Notes: generated by a model not told the origin, from the sequence alone. Counted from the stretch's first letter, positions 25,018 to 38,249 are shown. The stretch is 64,000 bases of DNA from Hydractinia symbiolongicarpus (GCF_029227915.1 NC_079885.1:12225001-12289000); one strand, 5' to 3'. A program made the numbers and translations.

Positions 25018-25497
25018 CGTAAATCAATCGCCTCAAAGTAAAAACTGACGTAATTTGGAAAACTGGAGAATTCAATCAATTTGTAATTAAATGAATCTGA
25101 TTGAGATCAACTTTTTAATTAAATCAACCTTTTAAGGCTGGGTTGGAACGTCGTGGAAACGAGGCTCTAGTAAAAAAGCTTTTTGTTTCTTATCAACTTC
25201 TGATAAAAGATGTAATCTTGATGCGTCTGTCAATGACACTTGTCTTTTTTTTACACACTAAAGTGACAATCAAAGTGACGATATTAAAAATTCTCTCACT
25301 AATAAGTTGCGAAGCGATATATTTTTAAGTGTTATGCTATTCAATCTTATTTTGTTTTTCTTTGTTCATCTGAGTGGCAGACGCTGTGAATGATACTTGA
25401 ACACTTCAGTTTAAAAAACATTGGTATTCTTTTGTTTACCAAGCAGTGTTTGTTAGTTTTTAAAACAGTTAAACGTGTGTGTGTTTTTTATTTATAG

Positions 25498-25585
25498 AGA
25501 AGTAAGAAAAGAAATAAGTAACATCGAAAAAGGGGAGAGCGAGTTCTTCAAACTCATGCAGACACACAATTCAAATGGATTTTGA
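25498..25585 (+). CDS. Orphan terminal exon candidate
   Basis: After a good acceptor (GTTTTTTATTTATAG) one frame reads EVRKEISNIEKGESEFFK and on to a stop at 25583, 28 codons with one leading base. The residue mix (charged, coiled-coil like) differs from the random AT-driven frames around it, and AT-rich sequence follows as in a 3' UTR. I could not identify the family or find a partner exon in matching phase. It may be the last exon of an unannotated gene or chance. Confidence 0.35.
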
Positions 25586-27765
25586 ATTGTATTTTGTTCT
25601 ATATTTTTTTAGTAAGTATTTATTTTTCCTTTATGTAAATTTTTATTCTATTTTTTATTATGTTAATAATTTTTAATTGGGTGTTAATAAGACTTATATA
25701 AATCACAGCGGGTGTTTTATTGATGTCGTGTAGCGTGCAGATTAGAAGTTAGGAGTCGAAGAATCATAAAACATATGCAGTATAGATTCCACCCGTCTCG
25801 AGCTTGCAAATAGAAAAAGCTGAGACAAAAAGACGGAATTAAATTAGACGTAAGGGTACTCGAGATAGAAAGAATCCACTGTGGATGTCAGCCCCAACGA
25901 TACAGTTTTAAAAATAGGTGGAGGGAGATGGATAAATCTTGCTTTAGCCACTTTCCAACGTAGTATTCTCACGCTCCACTACTCTACCGTGTTTTCCTTT
26001 TTGATTTATAAAAAGTTTAAAAAACTTTTAAAAAATGGTAACTAATAAATCTTAAAATGTCGGTGATTTCTTATATATATATATAATTGTTTAGTTTAAA
26101 AAAATCTTTCTGTAACGAGAAAAAATAACGATGTTTCTCTACTGAGAAAAAAATTAAACTAAAAAAATTACGCAAAATAAATTATTTTTGTATTGATTGG
26201 GAGGAAACTGACAAAATGATTAAAACAAACAAATAAATAAATAAGTAAACAAGTAATTAGACTTGTGCACGAGCACCACGCATGGACGCATATAGGCGGG
26301 AATATGAATATTTTATTTTAAATTTATTTTTTAGCATTTTCAGTGTTCATTTAGAAGCAAAAAATTAATCCAAAAAAATAACATTTTATTGACCCATTGT
26401 TTTCCTTGTAATAACTGATTGATTCTGTTTTAGTGCTCAATTTATTTTGATGTTTCGTATTTTTTTAGCTGTTTTTTTTTTGAGACAAATAAAAGTGTCA
26501 AATTTGAAGGTGACTTTTTAAAGCAAACTTTATTTTAGATGAAGTTCTGTAATTTTAAAAGTTGATAAAAATGCACATCGACAACACAAGCTTTTTAAAA
26601 ACGAATTGGGACTGAGTATGAAGTGGCTATATTTTGACGTCTTCTTTATTTTAAAAAGGATATGGGAAAATTTCTAACCTTATTTTTGTTTTTGTATTGA
26701 CATTTTGAAGATTAAAAACAAACATTTGGGTGGACCAACAAACAAAGATGCTTTAACAAAAATTCATTTTCAAACACTCTGGTCAAAACTGTAACAAGTT
26801 TTCGCGCGCAAAGAATAACTTTACACTTTTCAACTTTTTATCAACAGCAAATGACCTGGGACAATTTTTAGTACATCTAGAGAACGTTTATATGACATCA
26901 TAACTGAAGTGCAAGCCTATTAATAGAAAAAATAGCCCCAGTGAGTTCAGTAGTAACACGACACACGAGAAAACCTTGGGCGAACACTGAAGAAGTTAGT
27001 CGATCGAAAACAATGCGCTACTTGACTTAAAACATAAACTTTGATTGACTGTTTTTGTTTTTATTATTTGATGGTGGTTTGACCTCTCTCTCTATTATAT
27101 ATATCGAAATGGTTCTTAAATTCAATTCAACAGCAAACATGCTCTACTTTATACTTGCCACGACTTTTGTAATATCTTTGCAGAATTGATTCTAAAAGTT
27201 ACTACACTTCGTCTCGTGAAATAGACACGATATCACCTACACAACATCTGGTGACCACATTTGATAACCCTTTTCACGAAACAAAAATATGGCGTCTTTT
27301 AACACTTTCTAAAACGAACTTTTGTCTTAATTATTTGTGTTACACGCTGTGGATAAAACATTCTTCGACTTTGTCTGTGAATAATCAAAACATGCGCATC
27401 TATTTTTATAAGAAACATACTTTTCGGTTCGGTTCGGCCAGAATATTTTTTAATTTTATAGCTAAAGGAAATTTTCTGAAAATTTTTAGAGTCGACCCCT
27501 GTCTTATACCTTTAAAATTCTTTTCAGCAAGATCACTGTTAATCTATCAATTTTCTCAATATTTTGCGAGTTAGCAGTTGAAACTACCTATAATTTCAGC
27601 CTCATAAAAAAGACGTGTATGCATGGTCACACAAACTTAAATACTTACAAAAAATACATTTTTTACATTATTTTAAACAATTGGAGGCCCCGAAACACCG
27701 TTATTACTTAATTACTAGTATATTTTTTTTATTTACATTTTTTACACTAATTTTCTTCTCCCTAG
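25586..27765. other. Intergenic/intron 5' of APCDD1-like gene
   Basis: No recognised family. A short frame from ATG 27109 codes a signal-peptide-like start (MLYFILATTFVISL) but its only donor is out of phase with the exon at 27766, so I do not join it. The pyrimidine-rich run 27720-27765 is the acceptor tract of the next exon. Confidence 0.5.
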
Positions 27766-30266
27766 TCATAGCTGATGTTGTATGCAGTACCAACGAAAAA
27801 TGTATCGACTATGCTAAAAATGTAAATTATCATCATCCATTACTCAACTATGAAGCGCCCAAACCTCACGGTGATTGGGTATCTTCAAGGTAGATATAAT
27901 TTTTTAACTTAGGTACCAGTCCTTTTAAGTAGACTTTTATTTCAATTTTTTTCTACAGCTAACTATAAAAGAATAATTTAAACTAAACTGATCAGTGCTG
28001 TAGTGTGCGATTATGTAAATAAGATATTTTCAAGAAGCATATTTTAAAAGAGTCTGCTTCAGCCTGCGGTATTTTTGTGCTAAAAAGTGCACTAAAATAA
28101 ATTACAGAAATTGTGTAAAACGTCACGTAAAAATACAATGTTTCTTTGTTTTTTGGCTATATGCGGTAGCCACCTACGCTGAGTCATTCAAATGCTACAC
28201 ACCACATCAAGTAGTTACGAAAAGGAAAACAAGCTTAACATAACTTAACATAACGCGATTTTGTTTACATATTTTAAAATGGCGGATTTGTCGTAAAGTT
28301 AAATTTTATTCGAAAAATACAAAACGTGTTGTCGAATTTATGTGAAAATTATGTGAAAAGATTTTTTTTCCGCATTATTAATTTTAAAGTTTTGCAAACA
28401 TGTTGTTGGACTTTTATGAAGGAAATTAAATTGTTGTACTTCTGCTAAAAAGATTTTCTAAATGGTTTCCTACATAAACGTCACTTCCCAGGACTATCGA
28501 TTCTTTGGATGCAATGTTTATTTTTGACGTCATTCATGAGTGAGAGGACGCATATGAAAGTCGATTAATGTTTTCAATGCTCTTAAACGATCAAGATTTT
28601 TTTAGTATCTTTTACGATATCTCTCACGCGTTTTGATAAACAAAATAGCTGATGGTATGCTCTTATCCTATTTACTGACTCCTGATTTTGACTTATCTCT
28701 GTGGAGGAGGAGTTACTAACTTTGAAACTTATTAAGTCTTAGATATGTCTAACTTTATTTAAACTCACTCACTCAAACATTAGTATATAAATTTATTAAA
28801 TAAATTTTGTTACCCGCCTTAAATACCGAATTAAAGTTTAACGAATTTACTTAATTATAGTACGGAAAAACATACCTCATTTTTAATGCTATATTTTTAG
28901 GTGCGAGATCACACCAGAAAAAAATTACATATTCCGTTACATAAACATAGGCCTGAACGACTGGACGGGTTACATATACCATTATTCAGACAGCTGGTGT
29001 ACACAGCCGACATTTACAGTGAAAATTACCGGCGCGTATGACATGTTGCCGTCCACTGCGACGCCAAACTCAAAGGCTTCGTTTTCAACAAATTTCAGGT
29101 TTACCAAAATTACTGTACGAACTGATAATTCTGTCGTGCTTGAAAAAATTCTAAATATGATCATGAGTAAATGTCCGAAGGCTCTACCGAAAATAGCGCA
29201 GATGCAGATCAACGACAAGGTAAATCTGGATGCGTATATCAACACCGATGTTGCGCTCGAATCACACGTATTGACGAAAAAGAAATGTCGTTATTTCTTC
29301 GGATTACATAGTTACTCTTACAAGAAAATTCGAATAACCGGCGATAAAACGAAAACAACAAGGTTTACGCAATACATTCTGGAAAAATACGACACTTTAT
29401 ATTTTGGAAACATTCCACCTGTGCACGTTCGTGCTCATGATTACGAAGGCCTCGAATTTCAGTATGGGTTATCGCGGTTAGATAGACCAGGCTGTTCGAT
29501 TTGTGCTGTTATGCAACAACATAAAAACAAGGACGTCGTCCCTACGTTGCCGATGCCTAAATATCGAAATTATATCACTGGTGAATGGGTTAGTCAAGTA
29601 TGCGAGGCGGGTGATGATACAACCTATCTCACTCGATATTACAAAATTTCGAGTAACAAAACCGGCGGTAGTATAACTGTACATGAGAATTCTTTTACGG
29701 ATCCAAACTGCAAAGAAAAGCAAGCCGAAGTGCGTAGTAAAGGCTTTTTTGTGTTTGTCAAACCAGATAAAATTCAAGATGTGTTAGAACTACGTATCAC
29801 ATACACGTCTGCTTATTTGTCAATATATGACGAAGCATATTTAAACGTTCTTAGAGCGGGATCTAGATGCGGGGATGCCGAGAAATGGCAAAGGGGCGTG
29901 GAGCAAGACATTACAAAAACAAACGGCTGTGCTGAAATTGGATTAGCTCTTCCAGATACAAAGATCGCAGTCGTTAGAGCCTATAAATACGGAACTAATG
30001 CAGAACTTTACTTCGATCAAAGGAAATTAACTGAAAAAGGAGGCACCTATTTTACGAAAAACCTCGTGTCTTGTGCCTCAATTACTAGCAACATAACAAA
30101 AAAGAGTACGGCAACGCTTGGACCATTCCGCACGAAAATTTTAATGACTGTTGCCCCAGACATTCAGACGAAAAAAGTGAAAGAAAACAATAAAAGCACT
30201 GGGTTGCAGCTGCAAGGAAATATTTTAACCTTTTTATACGCCATTTTATTTTTCACCATTTTGTAG
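27766..30266 (+). CDS. APCDD1: APCDD1-like secreted/membrane Wnt-BMP antagonist type protein, 5' exon missing
   Basis: Two exons join in phase, 27766-27889 and 28901-30266, giving 495 residues; human APCDD1 is 514. Two APCDD1 domains are visible. The first opens HGDWVSSRCEITPE with YHYSDSWCTQPTF. The second opens GEWVSQVCEAGDD and ends with LNVLRAGSRCG, GVEQDITKTNGCAEIGLALP, close to human ([21 protein letters not shown]). The C-terminus is a hydrophobic run (GNILTFLYAILFFTIL), a membrane anchor or GPI signal. In vertebrates APCDD1 acts at the cell surface to dampen Wnt and BMP signalling. The signal peptide must lie on an upstream exon: the open frame continuing before 27766 is really the acceptor's pyrimidine tract and has no ATG. 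Several NXT/NXS sites (NKT, NIT, NKS) fit a glycoprotein. Confidence 0.9.
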
Positions 30267-30308
30267 TCTTGTTTTCATTTTTTCATTTTTACAATTTCTC
30301 TTCTGGAA

Positions 30309-30314
30309 AATAAA
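30309..30314 (+). promoter_or_regulatory. Poly(A) signal for the APCDD1-like gene
   Basis: AATAAA 43 bases after the stop codon, followed by a T-rich stretch. A short 3' UTR is implied. Confidence 0.6.
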
Positions 30315-32990
30315 CCCTATTTTTGTTAAATTTTTTTTCTAACATAATACCTTAAAATTTTATGTGCTCTAACCCAAGCTTTCACTCTTAACCGACCCTT
30401 ATGGTCAGAGTATATTTCTTATATGTCTTTGTTTTGTTTTGAAAGACTCCAGTAAGTACTTCTTTTTTAAACGCATTGAGAGTCGCCTTGTATGGGTTTA
30501 GGGACTTTATCGGAGATAAGTGTAACCAAGTTTATTTTATCTTGGACACAAATTAGTGGACAAGTATTAAAATTTAACACCCCCTTTTTCCCCACGCTCA
30601 GTGCTACAGCCAAAAAAAATGATTGGCCTTCAAAATTCAACCTTGAAGTTGGGGGGAAGGGGGAAATCAAAAAGTCCATACATATTTTGTTTGATTGTGG
30701 TAAGGCAGCCTAATGTTTTAGTCAACAAGATTTTACTTATTATTTAAGGTCTTATGCGTGCCTATTTAACTGGAGTGAAACTTGAGATATTAGAACCTTT
30801 TATAATGGATAAGCCTTCTTCCTTTTTTCTTCAATTCCTAAATTTGTGTCACTCGTCGCTGCAACTTCACGTAGTTCGTTTCGATGTTTTCTTCGTTCCA
30901 GGGCGACAAGGACTATGAAACAATTTTTGTATATAGATAAAAGAGAAGTTACTTTTATAGAGTAAAATATTAGTTTGTATGTTTTGTTAATACAGAAAAA
31001 TAAAAAAATAAAATGGTTTGTAATATTTTCTTACGAATTTCTCATATGTTACCAGAATTGTCAAGCGGATTGCACCCTCCTACCCAGGGCATTTTTGCCT
31101 TTTGGAATAATTTAATAGCGAGGAAGCCTCGGTTTAAGTGTACATATGTGTCATTTGAAGCATCAAGGGCGTTGCTAACTGTTTTTATGTTGTCTACTAG
31201 AAAATACTCTGACCAGTTTTGGAACTCAATTAATTCGGAACACGCTAAAAATTTGTTAAAAACCATAAACGAAGTACTGGGTGAATTGTTTTATATTAAA
31301 AGTTAATCATGCAGAAATAAAACACGTGTCTGTAAAAGCTATCTTTTATACTTTAAAATATATTTACATGAAAAAAAAACAAGTTATTTGCAGGTCTCGT
31401 AGCGTTAATAAAATCATCGTGAACATAATATATAACGGTACTTCGAAATATATAAACAACGTAAAATTGATGAGATCATGAAAAATTAAGAGTTTTATAA
31501 AGTTATATACAGTTATATACAGTTGAATAAGATGCAAACACGCCACTCAAAACCAATGTTTCTTTGTTTATTTTCCTTAAATAATTGACAAACAGGCTGT
31601 CAGAAACTACGCATTAGATCAGTATGCGGCGGGTACTGCAAGAGACTGCCATCAAGTCATGTGAGCTGCATTTTCATCTCGAGAAATATGCGGGCTCAAA
31701 TATTACTTACTACTTGACACAATTTAATTACCTCGTTTTGAAGACGAGGCTTAAAGGCATTATACAGTTTTTCAATATAAAAACAAATTTTTTATTAACT
31801 CAAAAATTAAGAATATTTGAAAAATAATCATCAGACTGATGTTTTACAGAAAGAAGGATATTTTTGTTTTTTTTATGAAATTGAACTAACAAAATATAAG
31901 CATCAAATGTGTCGCCTTCTTCAATTACGATGTCTGTGTCGGGACCAACATTGAGCACATATATTTTGTCTGCATCGTCTGCAATCTCATAGTCGTGCTA
32001 TTGACAAACGTTTTTCATGAATACACAGCTTTTCTTCACAATCCTGGAACGCTTTTGAGTTGGGAAGAAAGGAACTTTAAAAACACCATTTCGATCTAAA
32101 AAGAATGCTTGCAAATGTAACAAATTCGACAGTTGATAAAACAGAGAGAGTAGTGATGCAGTGAGTGTCAACTACATAATCACAACAACTAAACAGTCTG
32201 AAAATATTGATTTTAAATATCATTGCAAGAAACAAATATCGAAAATAATTGTTCATTACCCATATACCGTAATGCTTCGAATAAACGCCCCCTTCTATTA
32301 AACGCCCCCTCGAATAGACGCCCCTTATTTTCAGTCATTATTTAAATAAACACCCCCTCTAATAGACGCCCCGCTCGAATAGACATGGTTTAACATATAC
32401 CAAAAAGTACGTACTTAAAATCTACAAAAAAAAATTACACCACAACTACCAAAACCCTCTTTATAACTGTGTTAACAACGATTTTGTGAAACTGCCAATT
32501 AAAAGTTGCAGAGATCAACATAATAATTAAATAATTAAATAATAAATAACTAATCTCGTTTTTTATGTTATTCTGCATTATTTGGATGCGTATTTCACGG
32601 AAAAAAACGGATATGGTAATATGATTATTGGTTTGATTTAGGAGAACAAATATTCCAGGTTTTTTTGTGCAGGTCTATGGAGTACGTATTTTTGTGCAGG
32701 TCTGTAATTGTAAAACGACAAATTCAGCAAAACCATTTACATTGCCTAAAAAAAACCACTTAGTATCAGAAATCTTAATTTAATGCATTATGACTTTTCA
32801 AAGGTTTGCGGCGATTATTTTTTTTATGTATTTTGGAGAAATCTGTTCAATTCCTTCTTCGTATTCGAGTGAAAAAACTTTCGCGAATGGGCAAAATCCA
32901 AGAAAAAAATGTATTCGTTAAATCACATCTCGGGTATTTACGGTAATCAAAAATGTATAAAATATACAAGTTTAGGCTAAGTAAATTTAA
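30315..32990. other. Intergenic, no recognised gene
   Basis: A 97-residue ATG frame at 31013-31306 is the only sizable one; it matches no family I know. At 32270-32400 the motif AATAGACGCCCC (and AATAAACGCCCC) repeats about six times, beginning with TACCGTAATG and with GGTAA-type sequence again at 32940; this looks like a degraded terminal region of a TA-target transposon, perhaps the pogo-like one that follows. Confidence 0.5.
31013..31306 (+). CDS. Unidentified 97-residue open frame
   Basis: ATG-started frame with balanced composition (FAFWNNLIARKPRFKCTYVS in the middle). It follows AATAAA-like tracts of the previous gene by about 700 bases. No donor or family recognised; it could be a transposon remnant or chance. 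The reverse strand is also open over much of it, which lowers confidence. Confidence 0.2.
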   Translation: MVCNIFLRISHMLPELSSGLHPPTQGIFAFWNNLIARKPRFKCTYVSFEASRALLTVFMLSTRKYSDQFWNSINSEHAKNLLKTINEVLGELFYIKS

Positions 32991-34420
32991 TTATCTGCCT
33001 CTTCCAATTCTAAGCCAGTATCTTCATCACTTTCTTGAATCTTGCTGCCACATAACGCTTCAAATTCCTTAACTGTAACATCACAAATTGCTAAGAGATG
33101 GCTATCATCAGATTGCTCAACATCATTACTCAGCATCGGATCTATATCTTGGAAAGGATCAATCGATGGCGTTTTGCTTGAACCGAGTTCAAGGCATCAA
33201 AAATACCAGCACTTTTCCATCCCCTACCAGCACTTTTCCATCCCCTATATTCTTTGCCTTTCGGCGTGCTCATGTAGAATTCCACAATCCAACCGGCGTG
33301 AACAGGTTTAAGTTTGGACAACTGTAACCCTACTTGGATGTCATCAATCTCAACACCATTATCTAGCTGCGCTTTCACTTGGCTGAGTATCATTCGTTAA
33401 ATTTACGTTTGAGAAATCGTTTGCAGAAACCATTGACCGTCAGATCAAGTGACTGGTAGAACTTTGTCATATTAGCAGGGACATTGACGATACATATGTT
33501 TGTTTCTTTAAAGGCACCGAGTACAGCTGCCGTCATTTGACCAGTAAAGACGTCCATGATGACGAGTGCTTTCTGATCCGTAGAGCATTTCAGGATCTAT
33601 CTTTGTTTGATTACATAAGGACTGATGACTTCTTTCAAGAACTTAAGCGATTCATCTGTGTTTGGTAAACTTTTCGTTGTCTTGCCACCATAAATAAGTT
33701 GAATAGGAAGAAAGTTTCCATCAAACGAAATGGTAAATGTCCCAGTTATTGAACGCTTATCCGCACTTCCTTCAATCGTCACAAAGTGAACTCCCTTTGC
33801 TGCCATTGTTTCATTACCTACTGTAACGTACTTTAACGGAGTTTGATCGATATTTAAAATTAAGGCAGATGGTATGTTGTACTGCTCTACTTTTGATACA
33901 ACGTCATGGAGATATATGAACTCTATATCTTTTCGACCCCCATCAGGTATGTCCATCTTTGACGATGTTTTTCTCCGCTTGACAAAATTTATTCCGGAAA
34001 ACAGGCTTTTTGCCCAACGCGATGAGTCGATGTCAACTTGACCGACAGCATGAAGATATTTACTCATCAGATCTTTGGCTGTTGCATTTGCTACTGTTGT
34101 ATTGACTACTCCACCTCTTTTGCTCCGTGATAGAAGTTATTTTCTCACCATCTCATCAAGCTCACCTAATAATAAGGGTCGGCCGGTTTGTCTAGAATAC
34201 TTTTGTATGCGCTGTGGCGCTTCAAGCTCCTATTTTGTGTGGCAGCTCAGCTCTTCGTAAAATTTCTTCTTAAAAGTTCGAACTGTACTAACGCTTAATT
34301 TAGGAAAATCCGAATAACAAAGATTTCTTAGATCGAGGTGCGTCTATGTATTGCACGCTTTCTTCACAACATTATCGCCGTTTTCCCTTATTACAAGCTG
34401 TGATCGAAACACGAGCTACT
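32990..34420 (-). pseudogene. pogo/Tigger-like DDE transposase remnant
   Basis: Reading leftwards, 34290-34080 has helix-turn-helix type text (VSTVRTFKKKFYEEL), 34067-33600 an open frame with the first catalytic Asp (LILNIDQTPLKYV), then a single in-frame stop TAG at 33597. The same frame continues to the second Asp (ALVIMDVFTGQ, about 33550) and a third (YQSLDLTVNGF, about 33440). A further frame break near 33390 precedes the C-terminal part (33393-33142 and about 33150-33000). This is the DDE_1 layout of pogo/Tigger transposases. An exact 21-base tandem duplication at 33207-33248 repeats GWKSAGR. At least one stop and one frameshift make it a pseudogene. Confidence 0.8.
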
Positions 34421-34444
34421 ATTCTTCAAGCGAAATTAACATAA

Positions 34445-34681
34445 CGTTATTTAGATCTAGTTAAGGATCTCTACACAGAACCAACAGAAGACATAGCGGT
34501 TGAAAATCTGTTCAATTTCGTCATGACGTTGCCGCCTACAGTCGTTACACCGCAAGCACTTGGCAAAAGGAAGAAAAAGTCTGCATCCACAAGCACTACT
34601 GTTTCAAATAATCGGGACATCCAAGAAATGCTCGCAGCTCCAAAGAAGGAAAAAAACACCAAGTGTTTTTGTAGTTGACGA
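34445..34681 (+). pseudogene. Unidentified coding remnant without start
   Basis: A plus frame with no ATG reads DLVKDLYTEPTEDIAVENLF and a Lys-rich tail (GKRKKKSASTSTT) before a stop. Composition is protein-like. It abuts the pogo-like remnant but is on the other strand, so it is probably another transposon's 3' end. Confidence 0.3.
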
Positions 34682-34830
34682 CAATTAAAGTAGAAATAAA
34701 TCATTACTTTTGAAGATTGCACCGTTTTTGTGATTTTTTTTATGTTGAAAAAACTTTCGCGTTTTGAAAAATATCCATGATTTTGCGTGAAAACACTTTC
34801 GCCTTTTGATGATTTAGAATTTCCAATTAA

Positions 34831-35604
34831 GGTGGTAGTAACCCTTTTAAAAATCGGAAACTTTTTTTTTACATTATTAGTTACGAAAGGTTATTTTTAG
34901 ACTGGCTATATATCCATATTTTTTCTGTTATAACACACTTGTCACGAATTTATGGGTAAAATACTATTATCTTTCACCAAAAATATTCAGCCTCAACAAT
35001 TTCTCTTTAAATTAAAATTCATGAATAATTAATTAGTTTTGCCGAATGTACAGAAAGAAATGACGTAATTATTAAAGAGAAACGTTAATTACAACAAAGA
35101 TGGCGCATTATAAGACGATCTTTATTACGCTACACTGCACGAGCTTTAACTTTCGATAGCATTTTTGTTTTACTTTAAAATTTTAAGACATGCTTTGTGA
35201 ACCATGTAGCCATGATACGGTGTGCGAAAATCTTTTTATTCGGAATATTTTTCTTTTAACAGCGTGGGATGCAGCAGGGGATGCTAACAAAGAATCTTTT
35301 GAAAACAAAAACAAAAGGCTATTGTTAAAAAAATAAGAATGAACAAAAAAAATCCGCACACCGTTTTAACAGGGTTAACTCGAGGTCCATTTAAAAACAA
35401 AACTGATGAAAAACAACGACATAAAAAAAGCTGGAGCTCGTAGAAGGCAATTTTTTTCTGCTGACTCAGCAATTTTGGTGTCAAGTTAAAATCATTATAT
35501 GTATTAAAGCCTATATTTTGAGGAAATAGTAAAAAAATGGTATAAATAAAACACTGAGTAAATAATTCAGCTATTTGGACAGGTAAGAAAGGGTTACTGC
35601 CACC
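34831..35604. mobile_element. TTAA-flanked TIR element, 774 bp
   Basis: The left end GGTGGTAGTAACCCTTTT and the right end (GAAAGGGTTACTGCCACC) are inverse with two mismatches in 18. TTAA borders both sides (34827-34830 and 35605-35608). A TTAA target is typical of piggyBac and Kolobok elements. No transposase inside. Confidence 0.8.
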
Positions 35605-35608
35605 TTAA

Positions 35609-38249
35609 GTAAGCCTCGAATAAATTACTATTGTGATAAAGTAGCTTCCCGAACATAATTTTTCGCAAAAAATCTTAAAATAGTCCATTCGCGAAATATT
35701 TCGTCAAGACAGGGTTGCCACAGACTTTTGTCATATAAATTTCCAGACATATCATAAAAATTGATATTATTTTTCCTCACTCTTGAGATTTTCTAGACAT
35801 TTAACAAAAAAGAGAGTATTTTTCCAGACTGAAACCTCGTCAAATAATTTGGAACCCTTATATTTTCCTCTTGTTGCTACTCTTTATATACAGAAACATC
35901 CAAATTATCAGACAGTCTCTTTTGATGTATATATTTCATGATGAAACAACGATATACAGCACAAAAAAAGAACCAGTTTAAACTGATTAAGAATAGTTTC
36001 TTTCGTTTGCAGTTCACATTGAAGTTGTTCTTCTTCTCATGTAGTTCTTTCGCCCTTTTTCTTTACACGCTTAACTGACTCTTTTCTTCATCGCACTTTT
36101 AAGTCAGAGACAATGTCATTAATCAACGCATATGTAATACATACAGAAATACTACAGATATACTATACAATAGATTATATAGATTCATGCAAAAGTAATT
36201 CAAGAAATTAAAAAATAAATTGTAAGGCCTTATCTAAGAAACGATTGTAATTTTTCAGACTATACATTCTTGGCAGACGTGGCAAGCCTGCATGACTCAT
36301 TCGCGAAACTTAATATTTGCGAAATGCATTTTTTTTACCTCGCGATAATTTCTCAAATTAAGGCGTTTCATTGGTATCAAACTGCGTTTTGACGTCACTT
36401 TGGAAGTGTCGCGACTTTTTTCTAGAATATTTTTATGCGATGGTGTCTTTATAGGATAAATTTTAGACGGATTTATTTTCGCAGAGTGACCAAAAAAAAG
36501 TACAGTTGATGATCAGTAACTAGTTTACAAAAAAGAGATTTTATGTGGTTTGAATCTATCTGAACTGTGAGGTTTGGCTTGAAATATGTTGAAAAAAAGA
36601 TGTAAACCTAATTTTTTCTTCTTATTATTATTACTATTATTTATCTTCAGATCCTAATAGAACTGTTTTCAATGAGGATCCTGCGCAGTGCATTTAAAGC
36701 TAATCCTAGAAAGTATCAATAAGGATCCTGCGAAGTGCATTTAAAGCTCCCATTTGAGCTACGGTAGCCGCTCAACTAGGAAACCGCAAAAGATATCAAT
36801 CCTATTTTTATGCTTGACGTTAAGCAGAAAGTATCGAATCACACTTTTATAGTCTCTGGCATGACTCGCTCGTGTTTAAACCCAAGACTTTTTGCACTAG
36901 AGGCAAACGCTCTATCACAAGTCCACCAACCCGCCACCTCTATCTCTATACGAGAGCAAAAAAACTTTACTTTTACCAACATGTTTCAGTGAGAATTAAT
37001 TCCAGAATATAACAAACCGTGAGGAGACTTCACTAATTTTCAAAACAAGGATATTATCGCAAAATATTTTTCTAAAACAGAATTAAAAATAACAGTGAAT
37101 CAACCTGGTTAATATTAAGTTGAGTTCGCAGAAAGTCATCTATTAAAGCTTTAAACCCTGTCATGCTCTCAGCTGGTTCCCATGTTGGCACCCACTGTAG
37201 GTTGTACAGTGTTTTGTTCTAACAAAACAAAGTCACGTGGGTTATGTTCAGCCAATCAAAAATTCCTAAAATCTATGAGTTTCTTAACTATAGTCTGTTC
37301 AGTAAAATGCGGTTACGTTGGCTGGTAACATGGGGTACATACGAAGAATGTCGACTAGTCTGTTATTATGCATCTTGGTCAGTCTGTCGTCAATCTGGTT
37401 ATATGGTCATCTTACTGCAGTAATTTAATAAATTCAACTTTAAAAATACAATGGATTGGCAAATTTTTTTAATAAATTTTCATACATTTTACTTTTAATA
37501 AATGTTCACTTACACCGCCAATAATCTTTTCGACACTGTAAAACTGACCATTTAATTCCATCCTCATGTCATTCCTGATCTCCATCGTAGTACTTGCAGA
37601 AGACAATTGTGGTGTACTTGTACTTTTAAAAGTTTTAACTTGATAGGTAAATAGTTTTATAAAGATACATTTATATACAGTGCCATATGTAGAAATGTCA
37701 AGGCCTTCACTCACAAAGTTGGAATTTATGCAGCTGGGGATAGAGTGACTCAAAGTCCTGCTTTGAAAAGCGGTATACGTAGACTTAAAGTAGGGAAGTT
37801 TTCATATAACAAGTAAATCATAAAGTGACAAGTTTTTCGCGTACTAACTATGAAACAGTGTTTATCCGCCTATCTTCCTTGACTAACACTTTTATCACCA
37901 AAAACATTCGCAATAAAGACACAAACTCATTAGACAGAACTTTAGGAGACAATTTTTTTCTCGTCGTTTCCTATTTTTAATATAGAGAAGTAAGGTATCT
38001 GGTTATTTGAAATTTACATTTGATTGTGAGACTGGTTTGAAGACGAAACTCAAAAATAGTGTGGTCCAGACAAATCTTCGAAACTTTATGGCTAATGGCT
38101 AAAATACTAATGGCTAAAATACTGACAAAACAAAGAAAAGTCGCGTTTGATACGATTTTTTACATTAGTTACTATAAAAGATCATCACTACAATAGGGTA
38201 CAATATGTGATTGATGAAGCTACTAAACAGAAGACACCTTGGTTTTCAA
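35609..38249. other. Intergenic between repeats and NUP93 3' end
   Basis: No gene recognised. A 45-base imperfect tandem duplication (AGGATCCTGCG.AGTGCATTTAAAGCT) lies at 36672-36750. A minus frame at 37469-37753 lacks any family resemblance. Confidence 0.55.

Larger units (their letters stand above)
18188..25497. other. Long intergenic region, no gene recognised
   Basis: I read all frames of the larger open stretches and recognised no family. Visible items: GTCAGTATATATACTGAC-type palindrome at 20740-20759 with GGTTAACC palindromes nearby at 20653 and 20731; recurring transposon-end motifs near 19332, 22321 and 25151; and a 12-base-arm hairpin at 24990-25017. First exons of the orphan terminal exon at 25498 may be hidden here. 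Confidence 0.6.

Noticed and set aside
27109-27186. Signal-peptide-like start as first exon of the APCDD1-like gene
   Set aside because: The only GT (27169) leaves phase 0, while the exon at 27766 needs one leading base; joining gives an immediate stop.
27615-27765. 5' extension of the APCDD1 exon coding a hydrophobic run
   Set aside because: It has no ATG and is the pyrimidine tract and acceptor (CTTCTCCCTAG) of the intron.
29478-29777. Minus open frame across the APCDD1 exon
   Set aside because: Antisense shadow of the coding exon.
37469-37753. Minus frame as NUP93 exon
   Set aside because: It lies beyond the true last exon (38250-38361), which carries the conserved terminus and stop.
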